A stretch of DNA of 64,000 bases, from positions 1 through 64,000 of the forward strand of contig JAGTXZ010000009.1 of the NCBI GenBank assembly GCA_018398575.1, in the 5' to 3' direction. Made by a program: the position numbers and the translations under genes. Under the pieces are notes generated by a model. The model was given only the letters and a program-made list of their open reading frames with translations. It was not told the origin of the DNA and made no database searches. Below are positions 24,601 through 35,335 of this stretch, piece after piece; the stretch's first letter is position 1; each line of letters starts with the position of its first letter. This DNA comes from Ampelomyces quisqualis. Taxonomy: Eukaryota; Ascomycota; Dothideomycetes; Pleosporales; Phaeosphaeriaceae.

Positions 24601-27600
24601 GCATCTGTATAGACTACTAGAAGATTAACGCTCTTACGCGCAAGGACGTCTATCTAATCTCTTGTATTAATAAGCTGTTGTTACGCCCTTCTAAAGCTAA
24701 GATCTTTACTAAGTTTAATATTAGAGCTGCCTTTAACAAAATTTGTATAGATCCTAACTCTAAAGAGTATACTACTTTTTAGACCTGTTATAGTACCTAT
24801 AAGTGTAAGGTGCTTTCTTTTAGCTTATGCAATAGGCTAGCTACGTATTAGCGCTACATAAACAATATACTAATTAATTATCTTAACAATTTCTACATTA
24901 TGTATCTTAATAACATCCTAATCTACTTAGAGGATAAAAATTTATATTAAGAATACGTCCAAAAGGTCTTAGAGCGCCTACGTACTGCAGAACTCTAAGT
25001 AGATATTTAGAAGAGTAAATTCTATGTAACACGCACTAAGTATCTAGGTTACGTTTTAACAAACTAGGGCACTAAGGTTAACTCTAACAAGGTAGAAGCA
25101 CTTTGCAACTAGGCTAAACCTACTACAGTTACTAGCGTTAAGTTATTTCTTAGTTTTGCTAGTTTCTATTAACAATTATTAAAGATTTCTCTTGTGTAGC
25201 TAAACTAATTATAAAGCTTTAGAGTTCTACTACCCCTTTTGAATAGACTACTAACTACTAATAGGCTTTTAATTAGATTAAAGCCTTACTCTTAGCTATT
25301 CTTACGCTATCTTATTTTTATCCTAAGTATAACATAAAATTAAAAACTAACTCGTTACATAGAGTAATAGTAGGAGTACTTTCTTAAAGGTATTCTAATA
25401 ACAAGTAGTATCCTATAGCCTTCTATAGTTACGCTCTATTTAAGGCTAAACTTAATTAAGAGATATATAACAAAGAACTGTTTACTATCTTAAAAGTATT
25501 TAAGAAGTAGAAAGCTAAGCTTACTTCTATACAGAGCTAAATTTAGGTGTATTTAGACTATTGCTCTTTAGAATACTTTATAACTACAAAGGTTCTTAAT
25601 ACACGTTAAGCCTAATAGGTAGAGGTTATTGCCTCTTTTAATTTCTGTATTAAGTACACGCCTAGCAAGTTAGAAAAGAGAGCTAATATCCTTAGCTAAA
25701 AGAAACAAGATATTAGTAAGGTTAAGGCTACCTAGCAAGACAATAGATATTGTATACTTTTAGGACCTAAATAACTAAACTACTTAATTAACTCTAAACT
25801 AGCCTAGAACTACGTCTGTATCTAGCTAGAGTCTGCTGTTTCTACTATTTTAGTTTACTCTATTAGTGCCCCCTAAAATATTAACTCTTTAGAACTAATT
25901 AAAGCTCTACTAGTAGAGAATTGCTGCTCCTTTAAGGAAGAACGCTTTACGTTACTATAGCTGTATTATATCTAAGAAGAACTACTGCTGTATTACTTAT
26001 ACCTTTGTATACCTAGAGATTTCTTCTTATACACTTAACTAATTAAAAAGGCTTATAATTAGGTATCTACTACTTACCTAAGTGCTATAAAGACGTATTA
26101 GCTTCTAGCCTAGCAATATTATTAGAAAGACATAGAGGCTATATGTAAACGCTATGTATAAAACTACATATCCTATTAGAGATTCTATCTAAGACAGCTC
26201 TAATCCTAAGGTTTCTTCTATCTGTTACTAATTTCTAATAGGCCTATATAGCATTTATGTATAGATTTTAAGATATTCCTAACAGATTGTTATAGCTATA
26301 ATTAAATTATAGTTATTATTAATTGTCTATTTAAGCAAGCTATTTCTATTCCTTACTACAAAATAATTAATGCTTAAGAAATAGCTTACTTGTTTATTTA
26401 ATAGGTATACTAATTTAGCTATACGCCTAAAAGCATAGTGTTTAACTACAGCCTCTAGTTTATATCTTAATTCTAGTCTAAGTTCTGCAAAATCCTAGGC
26501 GTGTAAATTAAGCTTTCTACAGCCTACTATAAACAAACTAATAGATAAACTAAGATAATAAACAAGTATATTAATTAACAATTAAGGCTCTTTATATCCT
26601 ATTACTAGGACAACTAGAGTAACCTCTTGCTAATAATTAATTAAGCCTAAGCTACGCTACTACACTCTGCAATTAGTATAGCGCTGTACTAGCTCTTTTT
26701 TAGATCTAAACTGCGCTAAAGCTAGGATTAGTTATTATCTACTTTAAAATACAAGGATGCTAATATTAAGAATGCCTTAAGCTTAGCTACCTGCATGTAC
26801 AAAGCCTAGCGTATAGCTAAAGATAATATAGAAAAAGCTTAACAACGCATAGCTACTAAAGTTAACAAATATTAACAACTTGTTAATTAGTTAGTAGGTA
26901 ACAAGGTTTATGTGTTAACCTAAAACCTATCTGTTACCTACCTAAGTTGCAAACTTGCTAAATTATAGAAGAAACTCTTTAAAGTTCTAGAATAAGTTAA
27001 GTATTTATTTTAATTAAAACTACTAAAAGGCTCTAAGATCTATAACGTGTTTGCTCTAGACGTCCTCTATAAGAACTCTAATAACTCTCTACCTAGTTAG
27101 CTAAGCCTAAACCTATCTGCTATTCTAATTTAAGGCGTTAAAGAATAGAAAGTTAAAGAGATTCTAGCTAGCAAGCTATACTACTCTATCTTAAAGTATT
27201 GCGTAAAATAGGTAAGCTATAATTCTAACCTTACCTAGTATAATACTTTAGACTTTATAGGCGCTCTATATATGTTGTAAGTGTTCTATAAACGCTATCT
27301 AAAACAGCTAGAACTTCTACAAGCGTTAGCTAAGTAGATTACAGTATAAGAAAAAGGAGTTAAAGATCTTACAGCATTATAAGACAATTATGTTAGAGAA
27401 ATTAAACTTAATATTGCAACTACTACACTAGTAGGTAACAGCTATTAACAATAGGAGTCTTACTCTTCTATTAGATCTAATAGTAGACTATTACTGCTAC
27501 TAGTAGAATATTCTTAACTGTCTAAATCTCTAGGTATAGATACTAACGCACTACTTAGTTATTCTTTGTTTTAGCCTTACTTGTTGCGAGTACTAGCCTC

Positions 27601-29628
27601 TTGCGCTACCTTTTGCGCCTTCTTTTGCTTTACTAACTAATTAGCTCTTAATACTATTATAACATCTACTAGCTAGGTAACTACACTAGTTAACCTAGCT
27701 GTGCTCCTCCTAAGCGCCCTAACGTTAGGAAAACACAACGTTAGCGACATCCGCAACATTAGCGACATTGTTGGAACAGTTAACCAGACAGTTTTCGACT
27801 GTAGTCTACAGTGCCTAGCTACCCCTATTTGTTCTGGCCGCCTAATTAGACAAAAACGCCCAAATTGATCCACCTGATCCACTGGACCCACCTGCCCCAC
27901 CTGCGCGATTACGTAATTATTCTAAAAACCTAAAATATAGAGCTTAATTCCCTCTTTAAAACGCACTATTCAGAATTTTGATAGCTGCTCTAGTTGCTGA
28001 GATGCACAGCAGTGAAGTTTGTAACTTTTTAATGTTCTTTGCTAAGGCTTGTTTTCGCTAAAGCTCCAGCACTTTAACTAGATAATATATTATATTTTTT
28101 TTTAAAGAAATAGTAACTAAAGTGTAGATTTTACTCTAGGACATTTTATTATAGTATATTATATTGTGGGTGCGTAGATCTATTGTGTTGAACGTACTTA
28201 AAAGTTTTTTTAAAAAAGTTTATAACTTCAACGCGCTATATCTTAATAACTAGAGCAGCTACAAAAATTCTGAATAGTGCATTTTAAAGAGGGAATTCCG
28301 CTCTATATTTTGTATTTTTAGGTTACTTACGTAATCATAAAAATACAGCAATACAGTCACGTGAGTAAAATTGGCAACATTGGCGACATTAGCAACACTA
28401 GCGACTCTGTCAGATCTAGCAACTCTGTTAGGTTACTGTTAGGTCGCTGTTAGGTTGCTAGCAACTAGAAGTAAGTAGGGCAACTTTAGCAAATTGTCTA
28501 GTAGACAGTATTGCTGTTAGGCCGCCGTGGGTTGCAGCAATTGGGCCAATCAGATTAATCTTAAATTTTTCTAATAAACCTCCTTAGCTATTTCTCTAAC
28601 CTTCTTAGCTAGCTCCTTCCTCTAGTAATAAGCGCTAACTAACAAGTTAGCGTTGTTTAGGTTAGCTACCTATACAGTGCTTACTTGCACTATAGTAGCT
28701 AACTAAAACGCTGCGTTCTTAATAGTAACCTTTTGCTCTAATATAACCTTATTAGACTTGTCTCTACTTAGGGCAGCAAACCTATAGTTAAGGACCTTAA
28801 AAAAGCTATTATACTTTTAGCCTGCATATAAAAGAACTAAGCAACACTTCTTATTTAAGAGCGTGTAATATGCACACTTCTTAGAGATGTTTAAATAGAA
28901 TCTAAACTTAATTTTAAATTGGCCGCAAGTAAAAGCTCTTGTAGCCTGCAGGCAAACAACCTAATAGGCTAGGAGATAAGCCTTAGAAGAGACAGAAATA
29001 AGTATTATATGTATCTACTATATAGTTAGCTAGTAATTAACATAGAATAAGGCTTAGATAGCTTTAGGTATACAAACGTAAGGAGAAGAGTATAAGAAAG
29101 TAATATGCTAGAGGCTAGCCTTATATATATGCTTAAAAAGACTCTAGGTAAATTAGAGATAATAAACGCGCTACTGCGCTAAGTAAAATAATAATAAACA
29201 GCTATAACACGTTATTAGAAATTCAAAGTTAAGGTAAATAAGACTTTTTAAAAATTTTAGAAAGTATCTAAAAGCGCACTAATACAGACCTAATTAATAG
29301 AAACTATTAATTTTAAGAAGAAAAGTAATATAACAGGCACATATAAATATATGTTATATCTAATACCCTATAAAGGCTTAGTAACAGATTATGCAAAAGA
29401 TAGCAGAGGCAGCACTAAAAGTACTCTAAATTAGCTCTAACTTAGTTGCTACCTTAACTATAAATATAAGCCTATTGCATTAGATAAAAGACAAGTTTTT
29501 CTTATCCTTCTGTACAAGACCTATAGGTGTATAGCCTATCTAGAATCTCTAATACAATATGCACTCCTATATACCTCTAATACGTATCTAATTTAATCCT
29601 AATAGCTGTACCTACCTGCGTCGCTACA
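21658..29628 (+). mobile_element. Ty3/Gypsy LTR retrotransposon, RIP-inactivated, plus strand
   Basis: LTRs 21658-21957 and 29329-29628 (300 bp each; TG...CA, with TG mutated to TA in the 3' LTR) and the 5-bp target duplication AGAGT (21653-21657, 29629-29633). The gag zinc knuckle at 23329 reads C-x2-C-x4-Y-x4-C, His mutated to Tyr by C-to-T. Reverse transcriptase spans about 24580-25250: the active-site block at 24903 reads YLNNILIYLE, both Asp changed to Asn, followed by recognisable VLERLRTAEL and YLGYVLTN. RNase H near 25540-25680 retains LEYF and KYTPSKLE. Integrase relics lie near 26150-26350. All frames carry many stops. Order gag-PR-RT-RNaseH-IN is Ty3/Gypsy. A non-autonomous element sits at 27723-28576. 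Confidence 0.92.
27723..28576 (-). mobile_element. Non-autonomous DNA element, copy C (854 bp), inverted
   Basis: Reverse orientation relative to copies A and B. Ends are CGTTAGGAAAA and TTTTTCTAATA (mutated from TTTTCCTAACG), flanked by AA (27721-27722, 28577-28578). The uninterrupted target is in the minus-strand Gypsy near 8210 (GGTTAAGGCGCTTAGG). It carries the same internal fold-back arms and subterminal GTTGC/GTCGC repeats as the other copies. Confidence 0.88.
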
Positions 29629-29633
29629 AGAGT

Positions 29634-29691
29634 TAGGGTCTTATATAAAGCTAACCTAACTCTACCTAACCTCTACCTATTTACTACTGTA
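29634..29691 (-). mobile_element. hAT relic, right terminus
   Basis: AGTTAGGGTCTTATATAAAG at its start matches the hAT sequence near 14420, and the end ACCTATTTACTACTGTA matches the complete element's terminus with one G-to-A change. It is the continuation of 21025-21657 across the Gypsy insertion. Confidence 0.75.
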
Positions 29692-30379
29692 ACTACACTT
29701 ATATTACTTAATAATAGCTTTAATAAAGGCTATCTTTTTTTAGTAAGATTTTAGTAAGTAGCTATATAGTATAGTAGCTAGTAGTATTACTTACTTATAC
29801 TTATATTTAGAAATATAGCCTAGATAAGTTATATAGGTATTATATACTCTACCTAAGCTATATAGCTTATTACTTTAAGTAGCTTAATTACTATTATAAA
29901 AGAACTAAAGTAGTACTACTAGTGTTACTAACCTTATTAGTGTTAGAATTATTTTAATTACCTTCTTCTCCTCCTTCTTACCTAATACTAGCTCTTAATT
30001 AGAATTAGAATAGTAAAGTGCACTAATACCTTAGAGATAGCTAATAGGGCTTAGTATAGTTACTCTTTATTAGATAAGTAGTGCTCTAGTTATGCATAAT
30101 AGTATATAAAGAGGTAGTAATAATAGTCTTAGTAGCTAAGAAGCTTAAGATTAGCTACTTCTATAGCTAAAAAGTAATAGTATAGCGCTGCTAATAGTAC
30201 ATTATAGAGGGCTTCTAGGGCTAAGATTGCAAACAGAATTAAAGCTTATATTATAGTGTAAACTTTAGTAGAGTTTTAAGAGGTACAATATTATAAGAGT
30301 TATAAATTAGTACTAATAAGTTGCTATAGTTCTGATTAGAAAACTTGTTAATACAAACTCTGTACAGCCTAAGTTAGAG
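29692..30379. other. AT-rich RIP-degraded DNA up to the compartment boundary
   Basis: No open frame. TA-rich composition ends sharply between about 30,370 and 30,480, after which base use becomes balanced. Confidence 0.6.
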
Positions 30380-30458
30380 TCTGATCTGTACTTTGACTAG
30401 CTATCCAAAGTTAGACACGACGCTGATCTATTTGCCCCTCGGCAAAGTACAGATCAGA
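30380..30458. repeat. Perfect 16-bp inverted repeat at the AT/GC boundary
   Basis: TCTGATCTGTACTTTG at 30380-30395 is answered exactly by CAAAGTACAGATCAGA at 30443-30458, with a 47-nt spacer that itself contains a partial copy (TATCCAAAGT, GCTGATCTA). It sits at the junction of RIP-affected and normal DNA. Confidence 0.85.
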
Positions 30459-30782
30459 ACTTTCAGATCGATTTAAGAAACTCCCCTATTAAACTCGCGA
30501 CGCAGCAGCTCTACGCAGCGACATGCAATCTATACACAACTACGATTCCGTCCTGTTGATAAGCGACCGAGAGTCACTGGTAGGAATTTCAACTCTTTAT
30601 GGCCGCGTGCTTGGTGGTAATCTCCAAGCCCTTACATTTAAGCGAAACGGAAGAATCGTGTCAATTGCATCCATAGTGCAGATGGAGATCGCAGTATGTA
30701 TGCTGTACTCAATCGCTTGCTTTCTGTCTGTTGTCCAAGCACGTAGCTTTCATATTCGACTTTGATTTGACTGCTGTCAAAC

Positions 30783-31563
30783 ATGCTAAGTCAATTCGCG
30801 CTGCCGGTGGCTGTTTTGCTTCTTGTAATATAGGCTTCCCATTTCTTGCTTGGAGCCTGTGCAGTTGACATGCATAGTTTTGTCGCTGGCGAACGCTCTG
30901 CCCTACGAGTCCCGTTATGCCTTAGCCGCAAGGACGACTGATCTCTGGATTCTGCCGCTAGGCGACTATATAACATGGGGTTACATTAATGGCGCTGGCT
31001 CAAATGGCTACCGGCAACCAATACTCGAAAATCTCCGGTCCGCGGGTTTCAAGATCGACTTCGTCGGCACTCAGAAGTCTGGTACCATGGCCGACAATGA
31101 CAATCAAGGTCATTCAGGATACACCATCAGCCAGATCCGCGGTGTCGCGGATGCTGGTCTCGCGTTCCACCCAAATGTAGTTCTCCTACACGCAGGCACA
31201 AACGATCTTAACAGAGGCAATCCAGTATCGGAGCCAGACTCTCAAGCTCCTGCTAGACTTGGCGCCTTGCTAGATGATGTTTTGAAGGCAGTTCCCTAAG
31301 CTCTTGTCATCGTAGCAAAGACTATTCTAGCATCAACTTCAGAACTAGCAGCCAAGATCAAGACGTTCAACAATGCGATATCTGCACTTGTGGCCGAGCG
31401 GGTAAAGAAAGGGTCCAAAGTCTTCTACGTTGACATGAACGTCCTTTCCTTAAGCGAGCTGGGCGACACTTTGCATCCGTTTGGAGTGCGAGTATCGAGG
31501 CACAAAGTGATGGTATACCGGCGCTTGCGTAGATGTAGTATAGCTTTCTTGATAGCATTTTAA
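30783..31563 (+). pseudogene. GDSL/SGNH-hydrolase pseudogene (secreted esterase type)
   Basis: Exon 1 from ATG 30783 encodes a hydrophobic leader (MLSQFALPVAVLLL). A 40-nt intron (30825-30864, GTAATA...GTGCAG) joins it to LTCIVLSLANALP. Family blocks follow: block I LPLGDYITWG, GHSGYTISQI, block III HAGTND, and block V LHP. Two lesions are visible. The catalytic Ser of GDSI is Tyr. An in-frame TAA at 31297-31299 follows AVP, where CAA would restore reading and the downstream frame stays homologous to 31563. The stop is a CpA-to-TpA change, as RIP makes; the Ser-to-Tyr change is not a simple transition. It lies less than 400 bp from the repeat boundary. A sequencing error at the stop would still leave the missing nucleophile. 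Confidence 0.8.
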
Positions 31564-32213
31564 CTCTGCAGGCATGAACTGATAAGTGGACTCTATTAGA
31601 ATAGTGATGCCGCATAAACATAGTACTGGACGAAGAAGGGTTCAACTCAATACCAAGCGAGACACTGTCTACTTCTGACCGTGAAGACAATAGCGCATCT
31701 CTTCTTGAAGAATAGCACGAAAATTTTAGCGAAGAAGGGTCTGGAACCTCTCAAAATTCAACTTGAATCTCTATTTTCACCGGCACATTGCAAAGTTCTT
31801 TTACAGGCTCGCCTGCGCACAGTCCAAGTCGTGCCAATAGATGTTTAGTAGCTTTGAAGTAGTTAAGGAAGAGGGGATTACGATGCGGACATGAACATTG
31901 TAAGCCTTTTTTGTCGCAAGTATAGATTGTTAGAGCTTAAGTACTATCAGAAAGAAAATTGTCTTGCGGACATTGCGAGCACTTTAGAAGACTGTTCGTC
32001 CTACGCGCCACGAAGCAAGAACTAGGTAGGGTCAAGGATTGGCTACAGCCGGGAACATTATGACAGGAGCTAGAACCAAAACGCATGCCATTGACTGACC
32101 GTGTAGGTCACAGATACTCCTGTGCTGCTCGCACACCCTTCACCAGGAACTGCAAGCAATTCAACCAATCTGATCGAATGTTGGGCGTCGCACAAAGCGA
32201 TCCTGGTAGTCCT
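31564..32213. other. Intergenic, no gene seen
   Basis: Balanced composition, short frames only, no recognisable product. Confidence 0.5.
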
Positions 32214-32950
32214 CTATTCCTCCAGGTTGACATACTTCTCAGCCGTATGTCTCATACTATCCAGGCCAACGTCTCCTCCAAGCTCCGAATCACCCATGCC
32301 TCCACTTTGCTGTCCACTACTTTGCTTCCCGCTCTTCTGGCTGTCCCTATGCCCGCCGTCCTTTTGTCTGGACTTGCCACCTCCACTTGAATTCTCGCTG
32401 CCCTTTTCCTGCCCCCTCCTATGATCAGACAATGTCGCTTTACCGTGCAATTGCTCAATATCCTCCTTCGGGCCAACGTCTTTTGGTGCACGCTGGCTGG
32501 AGCGCTGGGCTCCATCGCTGTCTTTGTTGGCTGTACCGGCGTGTTGAACGTCTTCTTCGTTAAGGTTGACGTAGCGCTCGGCTTTTTCTCGACTTATACT
32601 TTCTAGATCGTGTTCATCTTGCACTTTTTGAAAGCTGTGGGTATCGTGGCTGGACTTTCCGCTGCTGGAAGACTGCTGACTTCCTTTGCTGGCGCCAATC
32701 GAGGCCGAAGCTGCGGACCTAGTGTTGCTCGACGCAGAGTTGCTGCTTCCTTTCATCCTTGTCTTGTCATCCACAAATTGCTCGTTTCTTGGTGCATTGG
32801 TTCCGAACTCTTCGGATGCATCGTTTAATGGGGCAGCTGCACCACCACTTGCATTCATACCAGGGAGCGCTTTAAAGAATACGTCGTGAGCGAACGAGCT
32901 TGAGCTACGTCAGGTGAGTTCTTACCTTCGCCTTTCTCGAATTTCGGCAT
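32214..32950 (-). CDS. Hypothetical low-complexity hydrophilic protein
   Basis: Predicted 226 aa. A 25-nt first exon (32950-32926; MPKFEKGE) is joined by a 56-nt intron (32870-32925, GTAAGA...AAAG) to a long exon (32869-32214), giving MPKFEKGEALPGMNASGG. Without the first exon an ATG at 32858 would still open the frame. The protein is rich in Ser, Gly, Gln, Lys and Asp, has no membrane segment or signal peptide, and is probably disordered. A short motif occurs twice: EKAERYVNLNEE mid-protein and AEKYVNLEE at the C-terminus. No family recognised. The composition is reminiscent of stress-hydration (LEA-like) proteins, but that is only a resemblance. Confidence 0.6.
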
Positions 32951-34067
32951 CGGTGTCACATGCTTGGTGTGTTGTAGGGTTTTCTCGTTGCATGTTAGCG
33001 GTAGGTTAACGTTTGAGATAGTTGCTACACACATCTCCACTGGTGCCGTGAAGAATCTCATGACCATCGATAGGCCCGTTATCGCCGGATTCGCTAGGAT
33101 TGCGAGGCATGTTGTCTAGATAGATTTTGATTGAGTGTAAGTTCTTCAGGTGCCTGTAGCGTGCTAGAGCTGTGGTTGTCATACACGTAGATTCTCCAGG
33201 CTGCAACTGTCCCAAAGCTTTTTATACCTACGCGACGCGGCACACTACCCACACGCCCAACTCCTTGTGGCATGGTACGTATACAGAATCCTGTTCTTGT
33301 TCGACAGCATCATGATTTACTCTGATAAATGCGGCTGATTCGAGTTGAGATCTAACGACGTCATTGGGCTTGTAGTGTTAGTTAGTGTTCCATTAGTTCT
33401 GAGCGGAGGGTCTCCGCTGTGGACTAAGATTTTCGATTGGATTGGGTGATGCGATGAAAATCGACTCGGGCCCCAATGTTTTACTAAAAGGTCAGAAAGG
33501 GTTGATTGCCCGTACCAAGTGTTGCTTACTGTGGTGTGGGGCAAAAGTACTGCATGCTACCAGCACCGACGGAAAGGGCTCGCACGCAGCACGCTATAGC
33601 TTGAGTAGCTATATAAAATTTGATTCCATAGCTCTTTATGCGATTCAACTCTTCTAGTTTGACCTCATTTTTTGTGGTTAATTTATAAGTAGAGTTGTAG
33701 TTTAAGATACAGAGGGCGAGGATTGCTAGTTTCTACGATAATACAGTATGTATGTTACTTATTAGTATACTCAAGAAGCGACAGAGAGATAGTGCCGTAG
33801 TAAAGCACCTAGTATCTCCTGTAGTTGTAGCTACGCTGCTACAGGTTGTAAGTTTAAATTCTACTCTCTTCTTCTCTATTTTAGGGTTACCTAAGCTAGT
33901 AGAAGATTACTTTAAAACTTTTAGCGGATCTTTAGATTAAATTATTCTTTAAATTATTCTTTTCTAAAACATAGTAAGAAAAGAAACTTTTTCTCTACTT
34001 GTTTGGGTTAGAGTTCAACGTCACGGTAAACCATCGTGTGATGCGCTCTTCAAAATCGTGGACGAAT
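32951..34067. other. Intergenic with a small AT-rich island (33640-34010)
   Basis: No gene recognised. Between about 33,640 and 34,010 the composition returns to the TA-rich type, with direct repeats of TTAAATTATTCTTT near 33937-33964. This is probably a small decayed transposon insertion. The 62-codon frame at 33752 lies inside it and has no recognisable domain. Confidence 0.5.
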
Positions 34068-34865
34068 TCAGGGCCCCGAGCCTGCGCCGAACCCTGCCCA
34101 CATTCGTGATACCCACAGCGCGAGCATCAGCTCCCTCCACGTCTGGCTCAAGTCCTTGCTCAGCTCGATAGTCGGCAGCATTTTTCCGCCCTCCAACTTC
34201 AGAACTTCGGTAGCGAGCACGCGGCCTTGACCATCTTTCCAGATACTCGGCTCCATCTCATTCTTCCGCTCCAGGATCTGCTTCTTGAGCGCGCCCACCT
34301 TCCCGCACGTCAACATGGCTTGAGGCGTCACACCCTGCTGCATGACCTGTCGAACATGCCAATGTCGAAAGCCGAAGCGCAGCTGCAGCGCCCCTTCCCA
34401 GCCGCTGTTGGTCTTGCTTTGTATATAGTATTCATTCTGGAGGAAGGGCGGATCGTGCGCTTCGTAAAGCGTCGTGGACATGTCAAAGGAGACATTTCGA
34501 GTCCGGCCAGACTCGATCAGAGCAATGTCTTCGGCGCGGAGACGGCGGATGCGTAGCTTGGCAATGCGCGCGTCGAGCAGTGACGACAGGTGATATGCTG
34601 GTCCATGGGGCGTGTGGATGAATGTGCCATAAATCATGAACGTCGTCTGATTGGCGTCAACGGGCGTGTAATCAGGCAGCTCGTCTGCGAGAACGTCACG
34701 TGGTGGTGTAGGAGGCGCGACTGGTGGAGCGATGCCCGTTGCCACTTCGTATGAAGGAATCGGAGGTGTGGCGGATTGTTGCGCCAGTGCAGGCGCTCTT
34801 GTGCTGTCTTCATCACGGCGGTCAGATGCTGTGTTCATCGTCGACACCATGTATATGCAAACCAC
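34068..34865 (-). CDS. Hypothetical fungal protein
   Basis: Single-exon frame of 265 codons; the ATG at 34838 (MNTASDRR) is a likelier start than 34865. The N-terminal about 80 residues are Pro/Ala/Thr-rich (TPPIPSYEVA, APPVAPPTPP), then a folded-looking region follows: FMIYGTFIHTP, LRIRRLRAEDIALIESG, a tryptophan-rich middle (GWEGALQLRFGFRHWHVRQV) and a C-terminal helix (QTWRELMLALWVSRMW). No signal peptide. No catalytic motif recognised. The layout resembles anonymous proteins of filamentous ascomycetes with one beta-rich domain; no function can be assigned. Confidence 0.65.
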   Translation of the reverse strand: MVCIYMVSTMNTASDRRDEDSTRAPALAQQSATPPIPSYEVATGIAPPVAPPTPPRDVLADELPDYTPVDANQTTFMIYGTFIHTPHGPAYHLSSLLDARIAKLRIRRLRAEDIALIESGRTRNVSFDMSTTLYEAHDPPFLQNEYYIQSKTNSGWEGALQLRFGFRHWHVRQVMQQGVTPQAMLTCGKVGALKKQILERKNEMEPSIWKDGQGRVLATEVLKLEGGKMLPTIELSKDLSQTWRELMLALWVSRMWAGFGAGSGP

Positions 34866-35335
34866 AATGTTCTAGCCATGCTGGGTGCTCTCGGATATCC
34901 CGGGACCCGGGCTGACGTAGGTAGTCTTGTCACGGCTTGGACATGTTGGGGTTCCTTGCCGAGAGTCCAACCTGCATTACCCTACTTGCCGAGCTTAAGA
35001 GTTAAGACTTCGATAATGCCGATAAGGTGAGACAGCTCCTCATAGAAAAGGGAGCGGTTGAAAAAGAATCGGAGTCGGTTGAAAATGGTCATTTCTATCA
35101 GGACTCCACGAAACAGTCATCAAGATCTACCTGGAATCTGGTCAAACGGCTGGCACAGCGGCTGAGCCGGACCAAGTCTAAATGAACACAATACGCTTGA
35201 AAGCTCGCATACATGGCTGCAAAATTGATCTCTGACCATTAATCGTGAATAAAGCACTACCATATTTAACGCTAGCCAATACCACGTTATCACTTTCGAG
35301 AAAAGGAGTTCTCAAGGATCGGCGGAGTGCTCCCA

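Noticed and set aside
20265..27900. Similar short open frames (67 and 75 codons, MGQVG...) in copies B and C of the non-autonomous element
   Set aside because: They run through the terminal inverted repeat into flanking DNA, lack a domain, and copy A has stops in the same place. Similarity follows from the shared DNA.
30523..30765. 80-codon plus-strand frame just inside the gene-rich zone
   Set aside because: No domain, no homologous pattern, no exon continuation; likely chance.
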